This document shows positions 1 through 9,754 of a stretch of 64,000 bases of DNA, one piece after another. This stretch comes from Pictodentalium vernedei. Taxonomy: Eukaryota; Mollusca; Scaphopoda; Dentaliida; Dentaliidae. Where the stretch lies: contig CM062292.1 in assembly GCA_031216915.1 (NCBI GenBank), forward strand, positions 77,069,607 through 77,133,606, read 5' to 3'. Position numbers and translations under genes: made by a program. Numbering within the stretch: position 1 is the first letter of the stretch; each line of letters starts with the position of its first letter. The notes beneath the pieces are model-generated. The model ran no database searches. It had not been told where the DNA came from and saw nothing but the letters and a program-made list of their open reading frames with translations.

Positions 1-28
1 ATTAAATTTTGTGACAATCGGACAAGAA

Positions 29-108
29 CTACGGGGTGTAGCCTGTGCTAGAGAAAAATGTGAACAGAGTCACAGACTTACAGACTCAAAGACTTCCGCA
101 CGCGTGAT
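29..108 (+). repeat. Dispersed repeat fragment, inverted partner at 13005-13100
   Basis: This stretch, with CTACGGGGTGTAGCCTGTGCT-like text followed by CAGACTTACAGACTC-type short repeats and CTTCCGCACGCGTGAT, reappears as its reverse complement near 13005-13100. The match covers about 80 bp with a few small indels. I cannot assign it to a family; it contains no open frame of note. Confidence 0.7.
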
Positions 109-325
109 GGCAATGGTTTATTTTGACTTTGTCAAGTTAAGTTAATTATAAATGTAGACAATGCAAAAGCCTAGAAAAAAAACTGAGACTCAGAAGAATA
201 CAATCTATCACGAGTTGCCCAGAAAAGTATTTGTGGTATCATAGGACCCGACAACGTATGCATGGGCGTACGAGCCAGGGGGCAGTTGGATTCGGGCAGA
301 CCAGCTTTAAAAAATCCGGGCAAGG

Positions 326-327
<2 letters not shown>

Positions 328-362
<35 letters not shown>

Positions 363-438
363 GATCATGTATATTTGTATTCCATCCATGCAGGATTTCG
401 GGCAAATCAAAAGGTTTGCCCCCCCCCCCCCCCCCCCC
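328..438 (+). repeat. (GA)n microsatellite and poly(C) tract
   Basis: A pure GA dinucleotide run fills 328-359. An uninterrupted run of about 20 C lies at 419-438. The short open frames crossing them translate to RERERE or PPPP and are artefacts of the simple repeats. Confidence 0.95.
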
Positions 439-439
439 T

Positions 440-783
440 ATATCACAAAAGCTCCGCACCCCCATTAACGTATACCTGGGTAAGCATTCTCTAACAAGGA
501 AGGCATTACCATAATTGGTTAGCAAACTTTAAATTTATATTAATCTTGCGGCAGCGATATAGCAACAGATGCCGAAAGTGACCTTAAAAACCAGATTATG
601 CGCACAAAAAAACATGAAAACGCCTGTCACAGTATTGAATCAAACAAATCATATTTTACCTCGAAAACGTCTTGAGACTTATGATCAAATGATTGAAAAT
701 CGATAAGATAAAGCAAAACTATAATTTGAGCCACGAAGAACTTTTTTTAATTTTGGTGAAAAATTGTTGATTTTCATGAAATT
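440..783. other. No feature recognised
   Basis: AT-rich unique-looking sequence. I see no open frame with protein character, no tRNA or repeat match inside the window, and no element ends. Confidence 0.5.
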
Positions 784-940
784 TTATTACACTAGGTTAA
801 ATTTTGTTACATGAGTGGTTATTACACTCCTGGCTGATTTCTATTACATCACTGATTGATTATTACACAATTGCCATTGGTTAATTTATTACATTACTGG
901 TTAATATTAGACTACTGGTTGATTATTACACTACTGATTG
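784..940 (+). repeat. Degenerate tandem repeat, about 20-bp unit (TTATTACACTACTGGTTGA-like)
   Basis: Seven or so diverged units built around TTATTACA-CTACTGGTTGA follow one another. The array stops exactly where the CAGGGACC element at 941 begins, and its last unit supplies that element's GATTG target duplication. Confidence 0.75.
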
Positions 941-1419
941 CAGGGACCGATCAGGACTATTTAAAATGCGCTCCAGCCTCGGAGCCTATTTTTTCAATTC
1001 ATGCGCCAGATTTCAATTTACGGAGTGACACTGCTGTTTGTAACACACACTGCAAGTATGTAATAGCTCTCATCATTTTCATTTAGTACACAATAGCAAA
1101 CAATAATCTTCACTGTGGTTTCTGATCAAGTCTTGGCTGCCTATTTAGGCAGCCAAGACTTGATCAGAAACCACAGTGAAGATTAATGCTTGGTAATTAA
1201 GACTTGAAGTATTAACTTAAGCACTCTACAACAATGATAAATGATAATCGTATATATAATACATGTAAGAGTGTCTCTCTCGATTATCCATCGAAAGAAT
1301 ATCAAAATATGATCTGAGAAGTTACGCGCCAACTGAGAAGCCTATTTCTGAGATTTAAGAGCCAGGTCCTGATGTTTCAGAACCAAATACGCACTGGCGC
1401 ATGCCCAGGTCGGTCCCTG
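941..1419 (+). mobile_element. Non-autonomous DNA transposon, CAGGGACCGA family, copy 1 (479 bp)
   Basis: The ends are CAGGGACCGA and TCGGTCCCTG. A direct GATTG duplication sits at 936-940 and 1420-1424. The centre (about 1110-1185) is a near-perfect palindrome built on GTGGTTTCTGATCAAGTCTTGGCTGCC. A second copy of identical length and nearly identical sequence lies at 15649-16127, so the family moved recently. There is no coding capacity. The CAGGG tip resembles hAT elements, but the duplication is 5-6 bp rather than 8, so the superfamily is left open. Confidence 0.88.
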
Positions 1420-1502
1420 GATTGTTACAGGCCTCCGGGTTGAAAATTATAAATAAGTTGTGGGATAAGAAGAAAATCTCATTTTTTCGGTTTTCACTGT
1501 AC

Positions 1503-1951
1503 ACGGAAGCGTATTCGAGGCGTGGTAAGAAAAAAACTAAACACAGAATTCTGACGTTGGAACTAAGAATTCGAACTTTGTAATCTCTGAATTCTGACTT
1601 TGGAACTCAAGAGTTCTAAGTTTCTTATCTCAGAATTCTGATTTTAGAACACAGAATTCTGAGTTTCTAATCTGTGAATTCTTACTTTAGAACTCAGAAT
1701 TTGGACTTTAGAACTCAGAATTCCGACTTTAGAACTCAGAATTCTGACTTTAGAACCCAGAATTCGGACTTTGGAACTCAGAATTCGAAATCTGTAAATC
1801 TCTGAGATTAAAAAGTCAGAATTCTGAGTTCCCAACTCAGAATTCTCAGATTACAAAGTCAAAATTCTGAGTTGCAAAGTCAACGTTCTGTGTTCTAAAG
1901 TCCGAATTCTGAGTTTATTTTTTTCTTACCGTGTCCCGAATACGCTTCCGT
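1503..1951 (+). mobile_element. Inverted-repeat element enclosing an AGAATTCTGACTTTAG minisatellite
   Basis: Arms of about 34 bp, ACGGAAGCGTATTCG...GGTAAGAAAAAAA at 1503-1536 and its reverse complement at 1918-1951, bracket a tandem array. The array unit is about 20-25 bp and reads CAGAATTCTGACTTTAGAAC with many small variants. Part of it reads on the opposite strand (GAATTCTGAGTTC), so the array itself is roughly inverted about its middle. No clear target duplication is visible. The 63-aa reverse frame of RILSSKV repeats is translation of the satellite, not a protein. Confidence 0.75.
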
Positions 1952-2125
1952 AAATATAAGACTGGCACAGATTCTTGTTAACTTTTGAGGTGCCCAGGGA
2001 AATCCACATTATCGGGCGGGGGTTGTCATAAGCAATAGACGAAAGTCGTTTAACACTAAACCCAACATACATTATATCAGAATTCGTTATTTTAAGTTTT
2101 TTCAAATTATTCAAAGAATTTCGTC

Positions 2126-2350
2126 CCAAACACATCATGTGACCCCTCACTGGAACGAGCTCATCGTGACCCCTCACTGGAACGAGCTCGATAAGCTCGT
2201 TCCAATTAAGGGGTCACGTGATATGATCTTGTAAAATATTTTTCATTTCATTTTTTTTAATTGCTCAATTTTATTATTTTAATTAGGTTTTTTTTTTCAA
2301 TTTTTCATAAGAATTCAACAAAACCATACCATGTGACCACCTCCCACTCC
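2126..2350. mobile_element. Degraded fold-back remnant of the GGAACGAGCTCGTTCC MITE family
   Basis: CATCATGTGACCCCTCACTGG-type arms followed by GAACGAGCTC and the inverse AGCTCGTTCCAATTAAGGGGTCACGTGATATG match the centre of the fold-back MITEs at 35387 and 40240. The left arm is tandemly doubled (2140-2187). A further arm-like piece, CAACAAAACCATACCATGTGACC, lies near 2318-2342. The terminal CCCTTTACCC is not recognisable. Confidence 0.65.
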
Positions 2351-2381
2351 ATTTTAAGGATCTTGACTAGATCTTTCAGAT

Positions 2382-2402
2382 GGGGGGGGGGGGGGGGGGG
2401 GG
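2382..2402 (+). repeat. Poly(G) tract, about 20 bp
   Basis: An almost uninterrupted G run directly upstream of the 2.1-kb repeat that starts at 2421. Confidence 0.95.
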
Positions 2403-2420
2403 TCGGGTGTCGCATGATTA

Positions 2421-4567
2421 ATGAAAGTGTCAATGACACTGTAGCTCAACTTGTCAAGACAAAGACATGTACATGTATAGTATGTGACACAGCAATGACA
2501 AACATCTAGGTAATGACCTGATAACAAAGGTACATATAAAGTATTGTAACGGTCTGTACATAAATACTGACCGTTGCCTGTAACAAATGTATAGGTAAAG
2601 TATTGTAAAGGTGGGTGACAGGCAGATGCTAAACTAGAAAAAAATCTTTGAGTCCCAGGGTGGGTCTGACTGAACCCCAAAATATTTGTTCTCATAGCAC
2701 AGTGATAACAAAGGCACCCCAAAACACACTCATTCCTGTCCCAAGGTGAAAACAAAGGTACCCAAGAAGTTTCGTGAAGATCAGTTCACAAATATGAGCT
2801 GTGTAGAAGTTGTGACAAAAAACTGATTGGACCTAATTTCGGTACAAAATGGCCAATGGCAGCCATCTTGAATTTTGGACCGCACCCAGAAACAGTGATA
2901 ACAAAGGTACCCAAGAAGTTTTGTGAAGATCGGTTCATCAATACAAACTCTAGCCTGAGCCGTATTGACGTGTGTACTTACTGTGTGTAAGTAGCACTGA
3001 AAAAATCAAAGTTCATCTAATTTGCATAATTTCTGCACGAGAAAAAAACCCGTATTATATGTGATGTATCCCATGGTACTAAACATTCACACAAAAAATA
3101 TTCAAATCAGCGCTTTCATTTGGAAGTTCTGTGCAAAAATCTGATTGCACCAAATTTTGACAAAATGGCTGCCATCGGCCATCTTGAATTTCGGACTGGA
3201 CCCAAAAACACTCGTTCTCGTCCCACGGTGATAACAAAGGTACCCAAGGAGTTTCGTAAAGATCGGTTCATAAATACGGCCTCTAGCCCGAGCCGTATTG
3301 GCATTTGCACTTACAGTGCTGAAAGTAACACCAAAAAACATCAAAGTTAGTCTAATTTGCATACTTTCTGCGCGAGAAAAAAACCCGTACTATATGTGAT
3401 GTATTCCATGTTACTAAACATTCATACAAAAATTTATTCAAATCAGAACTTTCATACAGAAGTTCTGTACAAAAGACTGATTGCACTAATTTTGGTACAA
3501 AATGGCTGCTGGTGGCCATCTTGAATTTCGGACCACACCCAAAAACACTCGTTCTCATCCCACAGTGATAACAAAGGTACCCAAGAAGTTTCGTAAAGAT
3601 CGATTCATAAATACGGCCTCTAGCCTGAGCCGTATAGAAGTTGTGTACAAAAAACTGATTAGACCTAATTTCGGTACAAAATGGCCACTGGCAGCCATCT
3701 TGAATTTTGGGCCGCACCCAGAAACACTCGTTCTCGTCCCAAGGTGATAACAAAGGTACCCAAGACGTTTCGTGAAGATCGGTTCATAAATACAGACTCT
3801 AGCCCGAGCCGTATTGACATGTGTACTTCTGTGTGTAAGTAGCACTGAAAAAATCAAAGTTCATCTAATTTGCATAATTTCTGCACGAGAAAAAAACCCG
3901 TATTATATATGATGTATCCCATGCTACTAAACAATCACACAAAAAAATATTCAAATCAGCGCTTTCGTATGGAAGTTCTGTGCAAAAATCTGATTGCACC
4001 AAATTTTGTACAAAATGGCTGACATCGGCCATCTTGAATTTCGGACCGGACCCAAAAACACTCGTTCTCGTCCCACGGTGATAACAAAGGTACCCAAGGA
4101 GTTTCGTAAAGATCGGTTCATAAATACGGCCTCTAGCCCGAGCCGTATTGGCTGTTCACACTTACAGTGCTGAAAGTAACACCAAAAAACATCAAAGTTA
4201 GTCTAATTTGCATAATTTACGCACGAGAAAAAACCCGTATTATTTGTGATGTATCCCATGGTACTAAACATTCATACAAAAAATTATTCAAATCAGAGCT
4301 TTCATATGGAAGTTCTGTACAAAAAACAGATTTCTGCATCGTCGGTACAAAATGGCGGCTGGCAGACATCTTAAATTTCGGACCGCACCCAAAAACACTC
4401 GTTCTCGTCCCACGGTCATAACAAAGGCACCCAAGAAGTTTCGTAAAGATCGGTTCATAAATACGGCCTCTAGCCCGAGCCGTATCCAATTGTTGACGGA
4501 CAGACGGACAGACGGACGACGGGCCCTGGCATAAGCTCAAATTTGGCTTCGCCAAAGTTGAGCTAAA
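2421..4567 (+). repeat. 2.1-kb satellite-bearing dispersed repeat, copy 1
   Basis: It starts with ATGAAAGTGTCAATGACACT, a small palindrome, followed by GTAGCTCAACTTGTCAAGAC. The body is five to six diverged units of roughly 300-400 bp. Each carries TCTAATTTGCATAATTTCTGC, CAAAATGGC-GCC, CATCTTGAATTTCGGAC, AACACTCGTTCTCGTCCCA and GTGATAACAAAGGTACCCAAG in that order. It ends with GACGGACAGACGGACGACGGGC and a hairpin, AGCTCAAATTTGGC-TTC-GCCAAAGTTGAGCT, followed by AAAAA. A near-identical copy occupies 37565-39730. The many open frames of 60-180 aa on both strands come from the repeat units and I do not regard them as genes. Confidence 0.85.
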
Positions 4568-5211
4568 AAATGCAGGAGAGCTAAAAATTGCTCCCCTAGC
4601 ATGGTCTAGCATTGGGGGGGGGGGGGGGTGATTAGCTGTCCTCGAGCTTACAAAAACTAAAAGTGGCAAAAATAAAGTTTTACTATTCAGGAATTCTGCC
4701 AAATAGGGCTCTGTATTTTGGTGCTGCAAGCAAGGTAGTCTCTGTGCGACGGCTGCACTGCCCATCCCACACCTCCGGGCCTCGACAAGGCCCGGAGGTG
4801 TGGGAAGATCAGCGTGACTGTCTTACAGAGATCACTAGCAGGGATCTGAAAAGGTGTGGTTTTAGGAATAGGCTGTTATGGTAATCGTTATTTTCTAAGG
4901 CCGGAAGGGCTATTTTTCGCCCTCCTTAATTTTTTTAAGTCCAGCAGTAAGCGATCGAAAAAGCGCTGTAGTGAAAATGCCAGTCCTGCATAAAGAATCT
5001 GGGTACTCGAAACGATGCCCCTCTGGAAGTGTTTTCTGGCGAGTGCAGAGAAAAAGGAACATCCCATTCTGGAAAAAAGACCACAGGCATGTAGATATAT
5101 GCCTACTTCAGTGTAAGTTCTGTAGAAGTGAACTCTGGAATTCCCCATTCTGAAACACACACTAAGTCGTTGCGTTTGTTGGTTATGTTTTCATTTATTT
5201 CTCTTTTTTTT
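4568..5211. other. No gene; perfect GC-rich hairpin at 4766-4804 and a poly(G) run
   Basis: A poly(G) run of about 16 lies near 4613-4628. At 4766-4804, CCCACACCTCCGGGCC pairs perfectly over 16 bp with GGCCCGGAGGTGTGGG across a 7-base loop. The rest has no convincing open frame or repeat partner here. Confidence 0.7.
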
Positions 5212-5726
5212 TGGGGGGGGGGGGGGGGGAGGGGGGATTTTGGTGTGGGAGGAACTCATCAGGCGGACACACATTCACTGTAAGACTGCAAACCTTTTTT
5301 GTTGGCACTCCATGGAACGGGGACGAACCTGTTTTAAAAGAACACTCTGCAGCCATTTTAAGAGAAACAAAAAAATTTGGCGAAGAGAATCAAGAGATGG
5401 GTGGGAATTCTAAAATCACCTCCGACAACGTCGAAATGAGTGATTCAATATTTTTTTTCATTGAAAGGGCGGTGGTGTAGGGTTACACTTCCGCTGCACT
5501 ACCCCATGTCCTCTTCGCAACGAAATAATATAGTCGTGATAAAAGTAATACAGATAACCATGAAGGATGGTTATGAAATAATATATTTTGATCCGCCACG
5601 CTGCAGATCAAGCAGATCCCCCAGTCCCCAACTCCGCTTAACGCTTTTGTTCCAATTTTCGTACGTCACTGTAAAATGACTGGATAATCAATAATTTGGA
5701 AGGTAGGCATCGCCACTTTCTGAACA
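5212..5726. other. Poly(G) tract, then no feature recognised
   Basis: A T/G transition with roughly 18 G lies at 5213-5232. The 89-codon frame starting there opens with polyglycine from the tract and shows no family character. Confidence 0.5.
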
Positions 5727-5731
5727 GCTAA

Positions 5732-6188
5732 CAGGGGCGGCGCAACGATTTTCAAAATGTGGGGAAGGGGGGGTGGAGGGGGCTGGATCGGGCGATGGAT
5801 GGTTGTCAGTATCAACATTTTAAATTCCAGGGTCCCAATAGCCGATTTTTTAACAGACTGTATACATTTTAGCGTTTGCTGCCACTTACTGCAAATGAAA
5901 GTGTCAATGTCACTGTAGCTTAACTTGTCTGTGCGTTGACTTTGATGAAAAGGATAATGTTCAATGTTTATGAAAGGATTATGAAATAAGACAAGAATTG
6001 TCATAATTGGGAATATGTTAATTTCTGTTCCCGTGTATACTATGTTTTTAATAAAAATGATATGAGGTGTAGACTGTACCAAAGAACTGAGGGGTGGGTT
6101 AATGTGGCCTTCACAGTTAATGTTTGTGGCCCTCACAGTCAAGCCCCCCCCCCACCCCCCCCCCCCCCCCCCGATTCCGCCGCCTCTG
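5732..6188 (+). mobile_element. Non-autonomous DNA transposon, CAGGGGCGGCG family, copy 1
   Basis: The ends are CAGGGGCGGCGCAACGATTTT and ATTCCGCCGCCTCTG. GCTAA is directly duplicated at 5727-5731 and 6189-6193. Poly(G) and poly(C) tracts sit just inside both ends (5761-5780 and 6140-6172). A short piece of the 2.1-kb repeat start (GAAAGTGTCAATGTCACTGTAGCT) is embedded near 5896-5925. The paralogue at 30849-31489 lacks this piece at the equivalent CTTACTGCA site, so the piece was a later insertion. The 158-aa reverse frame here is not a gene. Confidence 0.82.
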
Positions 6189-6193
6189 GCTAA

Positions 6194-7326
6194 AGGAAAT
6201 ATTGACGTCCGAACGAGAATGTTGCAGTTTACACTAAATTACAGACAATCGGCCAGGCCCTTGATTCAGTAAGTAACTTCCGTGCTCAGTTTTACTCAGC
6301 AACCATTTCGACAAGTTTTCTCAGCAACCATTTCGACAGCTTCGGGAGATGATTACCTTTTAACTCAGTGATTTAATATAAACTATTTTTTTCTTCAAAA
6401 TCAGCACTGCAATTGAAAGAAAAGCGGTCAACATAATTACCTCACGTGTCAAAACGTCTACAGAATGCAATCGTAATGTTTGAAGAATCATTTATTTTTT
6501 GGCTGCAGCTGTGCTTCCACGAGCAGACAAGTTGCCTACCGGTGACGGCGGTCCACGACAAAATATTAACACAGAACATTTCCTACACTGTACGGGAACG
6601 TCCTACCTTACATATAATCCTCCTACGGACATCACTTGGTGAACATTTATTTCTTGTTCGTCTGTAGTTTGGACGGCATATATATATCAGCGACTGTAAG
6701 TTTTGAGCTACAAGCAATAACCGCTGTCGAAGTCTCCCAGTGAATTTCAGTTTTCGCTTTTTCTCACTGGCGAGGTCATGGGTTACATGACGTTAATCTT
6801 AAAACTTGAACGGGAGAATGTTTTTGTTGTTTTTCTAAAATCGACAAATCAGATGTGAGACCAGTGAAAACAATGCACGTTCATTTTTCAGCCTCGTCAA
6901 TGCGTATCCTTTTCATGGAGGAGAATTTATTGAACGTTATACATAATACGCAAGCGTGTAATTTACAAACATGGTCGACCGGTCTCATTAGAATATTATG
7001 TAATCACGGGGAAATCAATGTGAAGGTTGAACGACGCGGGATCCATTATTGAGTAAACCAATGCTCGACAGTCGATTTTGTACTGGAGTCGACTGTCATT
7101 TAGGTCATGCGCACCGAGCGTCTTGATGATGACCCATTCTCGGGTAAATACCTGATTTGTCCCGACGAAGATGGCTCAAGTTGCAACTCATCAAATATTC
7201 CAACTACATCATCAATGTATGCCTTCGTTGAAGGCATGCCATGTTGATATAGTTGAAATTAGTCGGTCGGGATTATAATTTATAGTTCAAAAACTAAAAG
7301 ATTCTCTAAAAATCATTTTTGGATAT
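6194..7326. other. No gene recognised; imperfect hairpin near 7197-7256
   Basis: This is one of the longer stretches without a repeat partner in the window. Open frames are short and without protein character. Near 7197-7256, TTCCAACTACATCATCAATG-type text folds on GCATGCCATGTTGATATAGTTGAA. A related, tighter hairpin lies at 62490-62545. Confidence 0.55.
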
Positions 7327-7434
7327 GTGGACCATAGTGGCGTAGTCGGAGGGTGGGGATGGGGGGCATGGCCCCCTAAAAATTACAGTGCCCCCCCCCC
7401 CCCCTCAAAATGGGAAAATTAAAGCAAGAATGGG

Positions 7435-7800
7435 GAGCGCGGTGGCTCAGTGGTAGATTTGGACATCTATGCTAAAGGTCCCGAGTTCGATCCCCGTCCG
7501 GGACGACCTGTGGTGTCCTTGGGCAAGGCACTTTATCCCGGTTGCCTACATGAGGGCACGATGGCGCCGTGTACTAAGGCGTATTTCACGTCGATGGTGC
7601 ACATGTCTTCAACCGCCGTAAGCCTGCTTGGGCAGAGCTTGAACAGAGTTAAAATGTTGAGAAACTGGCTGTTGCTCGCCGATGCTCGGTGGTTCTCTCC
7701 GGGTACTCCGGCTTCCTCCACCTGTAAAGTTGTCACGGTCACGATTAGCCATTGTGCATAAGTGTGTGACCTTAAACACCAATAATAAATATAAAGTAAC
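7435..7800 (+). mobile_element. tRNA-derived SINE, full length
   Basis: The head carries an A box (TGGCTCAGTGG) and a B-box-like GAGTTCGATCCCC. The central domain is GTGTCCTTGGGCAAGGCACTTTATCCC, then ACGTCGATGGTGCACATGTCTTCAACC. The 3' part reads GCTCGGTGGTTCTCTCCGGG through AGCCATTGTGC to ACCTTAAACACCAATAATAAA. AATGGG is repeated at 7429-7434 and 7801-7806 as a possible short target duplication. Frames through it on both strands are not genes. Confidence 0.88.
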
Positions 7801-8016
7801 AATGGGTGCCAGATACACTCTCAGAGAATTGAATTTTCAAAATTTTCTCGGGGTGCCCCCGAACCCCCAACGATACCGCAGGCCCGAGGTGGGGGTGGAG
7901 TGGGTATGGCCCTCCCATTGGTGGGGGTTCGGCGGAGCCATACCACCTCAGCACTAAGAATATGCCTGTGGCATCTATCGATCTGGCATCTCTAAAATAA
8001 TTATGGCCCCTCAATT

Positions 8017-8170
8017 ATGTTGAGGAGCTGACAGTTGCTCGTCGATGCTCTGTGGTTCTCTCCGGGTACTCAGGCTTCCTCCACCCGTAAAACTGTCACG
8101 GTCTCGATTAGCCATTGTGCATAGCCTAAGTATGTGACCTTAAACACCAATTAATAAATAAATAAATGGA
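8017..8170 (+). mobile_element. 5'-truncated SINE insertion
   Basis: Only the 3' third of the SINE is present (TTGAGGAGCTGACAGTTGCTCG to CACCAATTAATAAATAAATAAATGGA). It is flanked by CCCTCAATT at 8008-8016 and 8171-8179, as expected of a truncated reverse-transcribed insertion. Confidence 0.78.
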
Positions 8171-8205
8171 CCCTCAATTGATAGGAAATCCAAGCTGCGC
8201 CCCTG

Positions 8206-8744
8206 GTGGACCCTAAAATATACAAAATCATGTAGACCTGTTAGTCGTTCCACAACATCTCATTTAATTAACACGCACCGTACCGTCATTCCAAATTGGT
8301 CAAGCTGGGTCTAAAACAGCCCCCAATCGGGTACTACAGACCTTCATTTGTATGAATAGGTATGCGTGGCACAAATCCGGGTGTCAGATCAACTTTTGTA
8401 AGAAAGTGGTGCTACATGATTATTAGTAATGCCATGCTTTTTTTCAAGTAAAGAAGTGGGTGACATATTGACCCATTCGGTCGGGTGCTGATATGAATAA
8501 TTATCTTTATAATTATATAATGGAAATGTATAGCACATGTCACGTGAAATAAAGCTATTACTACTACTACTAGTAAGACTGAATTAGTATCTTAGACTCC
8601 AATCCAGAGGAAAATGTCCCGACTGGAAAAAAGTATTCATGAGAATCACCCCCATTCCCTCTTAGTGAAGCCCCTGCGTCTTCGGTATACTAAGATTATA
8701 ATTGACGTGATAAATAGAACTTTATCGAACGTACGACGTCTGTA
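8206..8744. repeat. Partly repeated DNA (8320-8672 resembles 63236-63450); no gene
   Basis: AATCGGGTACTACAGACC, TTTGTAAGAAAGT, then GGAAAATGTCCCGACTGGAAAA and GAAGCCCCTGCG recur in the same order at 63236-63450 with considerable divergence. A small (ACT)n run lies at about 8561-8573. No coding frame is seen. Confidence 0.6.
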
Positions 8745-8874
8745 CACCCTAAAATCGGTTGGGTTAAAAATCAACCCAAATCGACTGGGTTGAGTGAATA
8801 TGAACCCAATTTGGGTTCATATTCACTCAACCCAGTCGATTTGGGTTGATTTTTAACCCAACCGATTTAGAGTG
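8745..8874. mobile_element. 130-bp near-perfect palindromic MITE (TA-flanked), copy 1
   Basis: The whole element folds on itself. CACCCTAAAATCGGTTGGG at one end pairs with its inverse at the other, meeting in AACCCAATTTGGGTT. TA flanks both sides (8743-8744, 8875-8876), fitting Tc1/mariner-type target use. An equally long copy with the same inner sequence is at 58181-58310. Confidence 0.85.
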
Positions 8875-9076
8875 TACATCAGTCCGTCCGCTCATCAGCC
8901 GTCTAAGCTAACCATATCTTCGATCAGCCTTATCCGCGAATAAGTCAACCATATTTTTGACACACAAATGGGGAACAGGTGTTTTATCACATTTATTAAC
9001 ATTGTACCCGATTTACATTATCATAAGAATATGGACTAAGACTTTTGAAATATCATGAACCGCGTCAGGGTTGAAG

Positions 9077-9640
9077 CAGGGACGTGGCGACGGGGGGGGG
9101 GGGGGGGGGGTCACCCCCTCCCCTAATCCTGGCCAAAAATTCCTATAGTTGGAAATTCGGAGGGCAAGGCATGAGTAGTTGGAAATTCCATCTATCTGGA
9201 TTTTAGAGCTTCTTTGGTGATGCTGATGCCTCCTTCAGTTTCCAAAATCCCAATTCGGTTTCAAAGGCAAAAATTCCAACTGCTACTGTTTACACCTACA
9301 GTGTACGCAATATCGATCTTCTTAAGTATGCATGATGTCAATCGGTACGAGATTTCTATAGTACGTTACTTGTTGTAATAAAAAAATCCTCGAAATGTTT
9401 TCCTGAGTTAATAATTCCATCATTCATAGTTACAAAATGATGAAACATCGAAAATTGATCATTCCTGTAAAAGATCTGATTTAATGTTAGGACAGTGTGA
9501 ATTGCTCAAAGTTCTCAGCTTGAGAATTTGTTTAGCACGTATTCAGTTCCTAGAATAATACCAAATAACAATAACCTAATAATTCTATCATAAATGTGTT
9601 GGCATTTCAGTTACTGAAATTAATTTTATGCCCGGTAGTA
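9077..9640 (-). mobile_element. hAT-like element of the CAGGGACGTGGC family, truncated copy
   Basis: CAGGGACGTGGCGAC is followed by 19 G (9092-9110). The sequence then runs through CTATCTGGATTTTAGAGCTTC and GTTGGCATTTCAGTTACTGAAATTAATTTTATGCCC. This matches the reverse complement of the complete copies at 20509-21260 and 62624-63226. The far end breaks off near 9640, so no target duplication can be read. Confidence 0.78.
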
Positions 9641-9754
9641 TGTCTCGTACGTTTCAGGTCATATTTGGGGGATCTCATCGGGGGATCTCATGTGACGGTC
9701 ATCGTCACGTGACCCAGTGGCGCCATGTTGTGTTGGCATGGTGACATTGTTGTA

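Larger units (their letters stand above)
7335..8205 (+). mobile_element. hAT-like non-autonomous element (871 bp) carrying two SINE insertions
   Basis: The ends TAGTGGCGTAG and CTGCGCCCCTG are diverged forms of a CAGGGGCGTAG tip. They are flanked by GTGGACCA (7327-7334) and GTGGACCC (8206-8213), an 8-bp duplication with one mismatch. A C-rich tract lies inside the left end (7391-7404). SINE sequence occupies 7435-7800 and 8017-8170. No transposase is present. An 8-bp duplication is typical of hAT elements. Confidence 0.8.

Noticed and set aside
1644-1835. RILSSKV repeat peptide
   Set aside because: Direct translation of the AGAATTCTGACTTTAG minisatellite.
3102-3857. Recurrent peptides (YEPIFTKLLGYLCYH, FKMA) on the minus strand of the arrays
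   Set aside because: They recur because the DNA units recur. Other frames of the same units are equally open, so there is no sign of selection on one frame.
4217-4765. 182-aa open frame, minus strand
   Set aside because: The left part is translation of the 2.1-kb repeat units and the rest crosses a poly(G) tract; no domain or splice signal supports it.
5666-6142. 158-aa open frame, minus strand
   Set aside because: It is within a CAGGGGCGGCG element with clear ends and a target duplication and includes a poly(C)-derived proline run.
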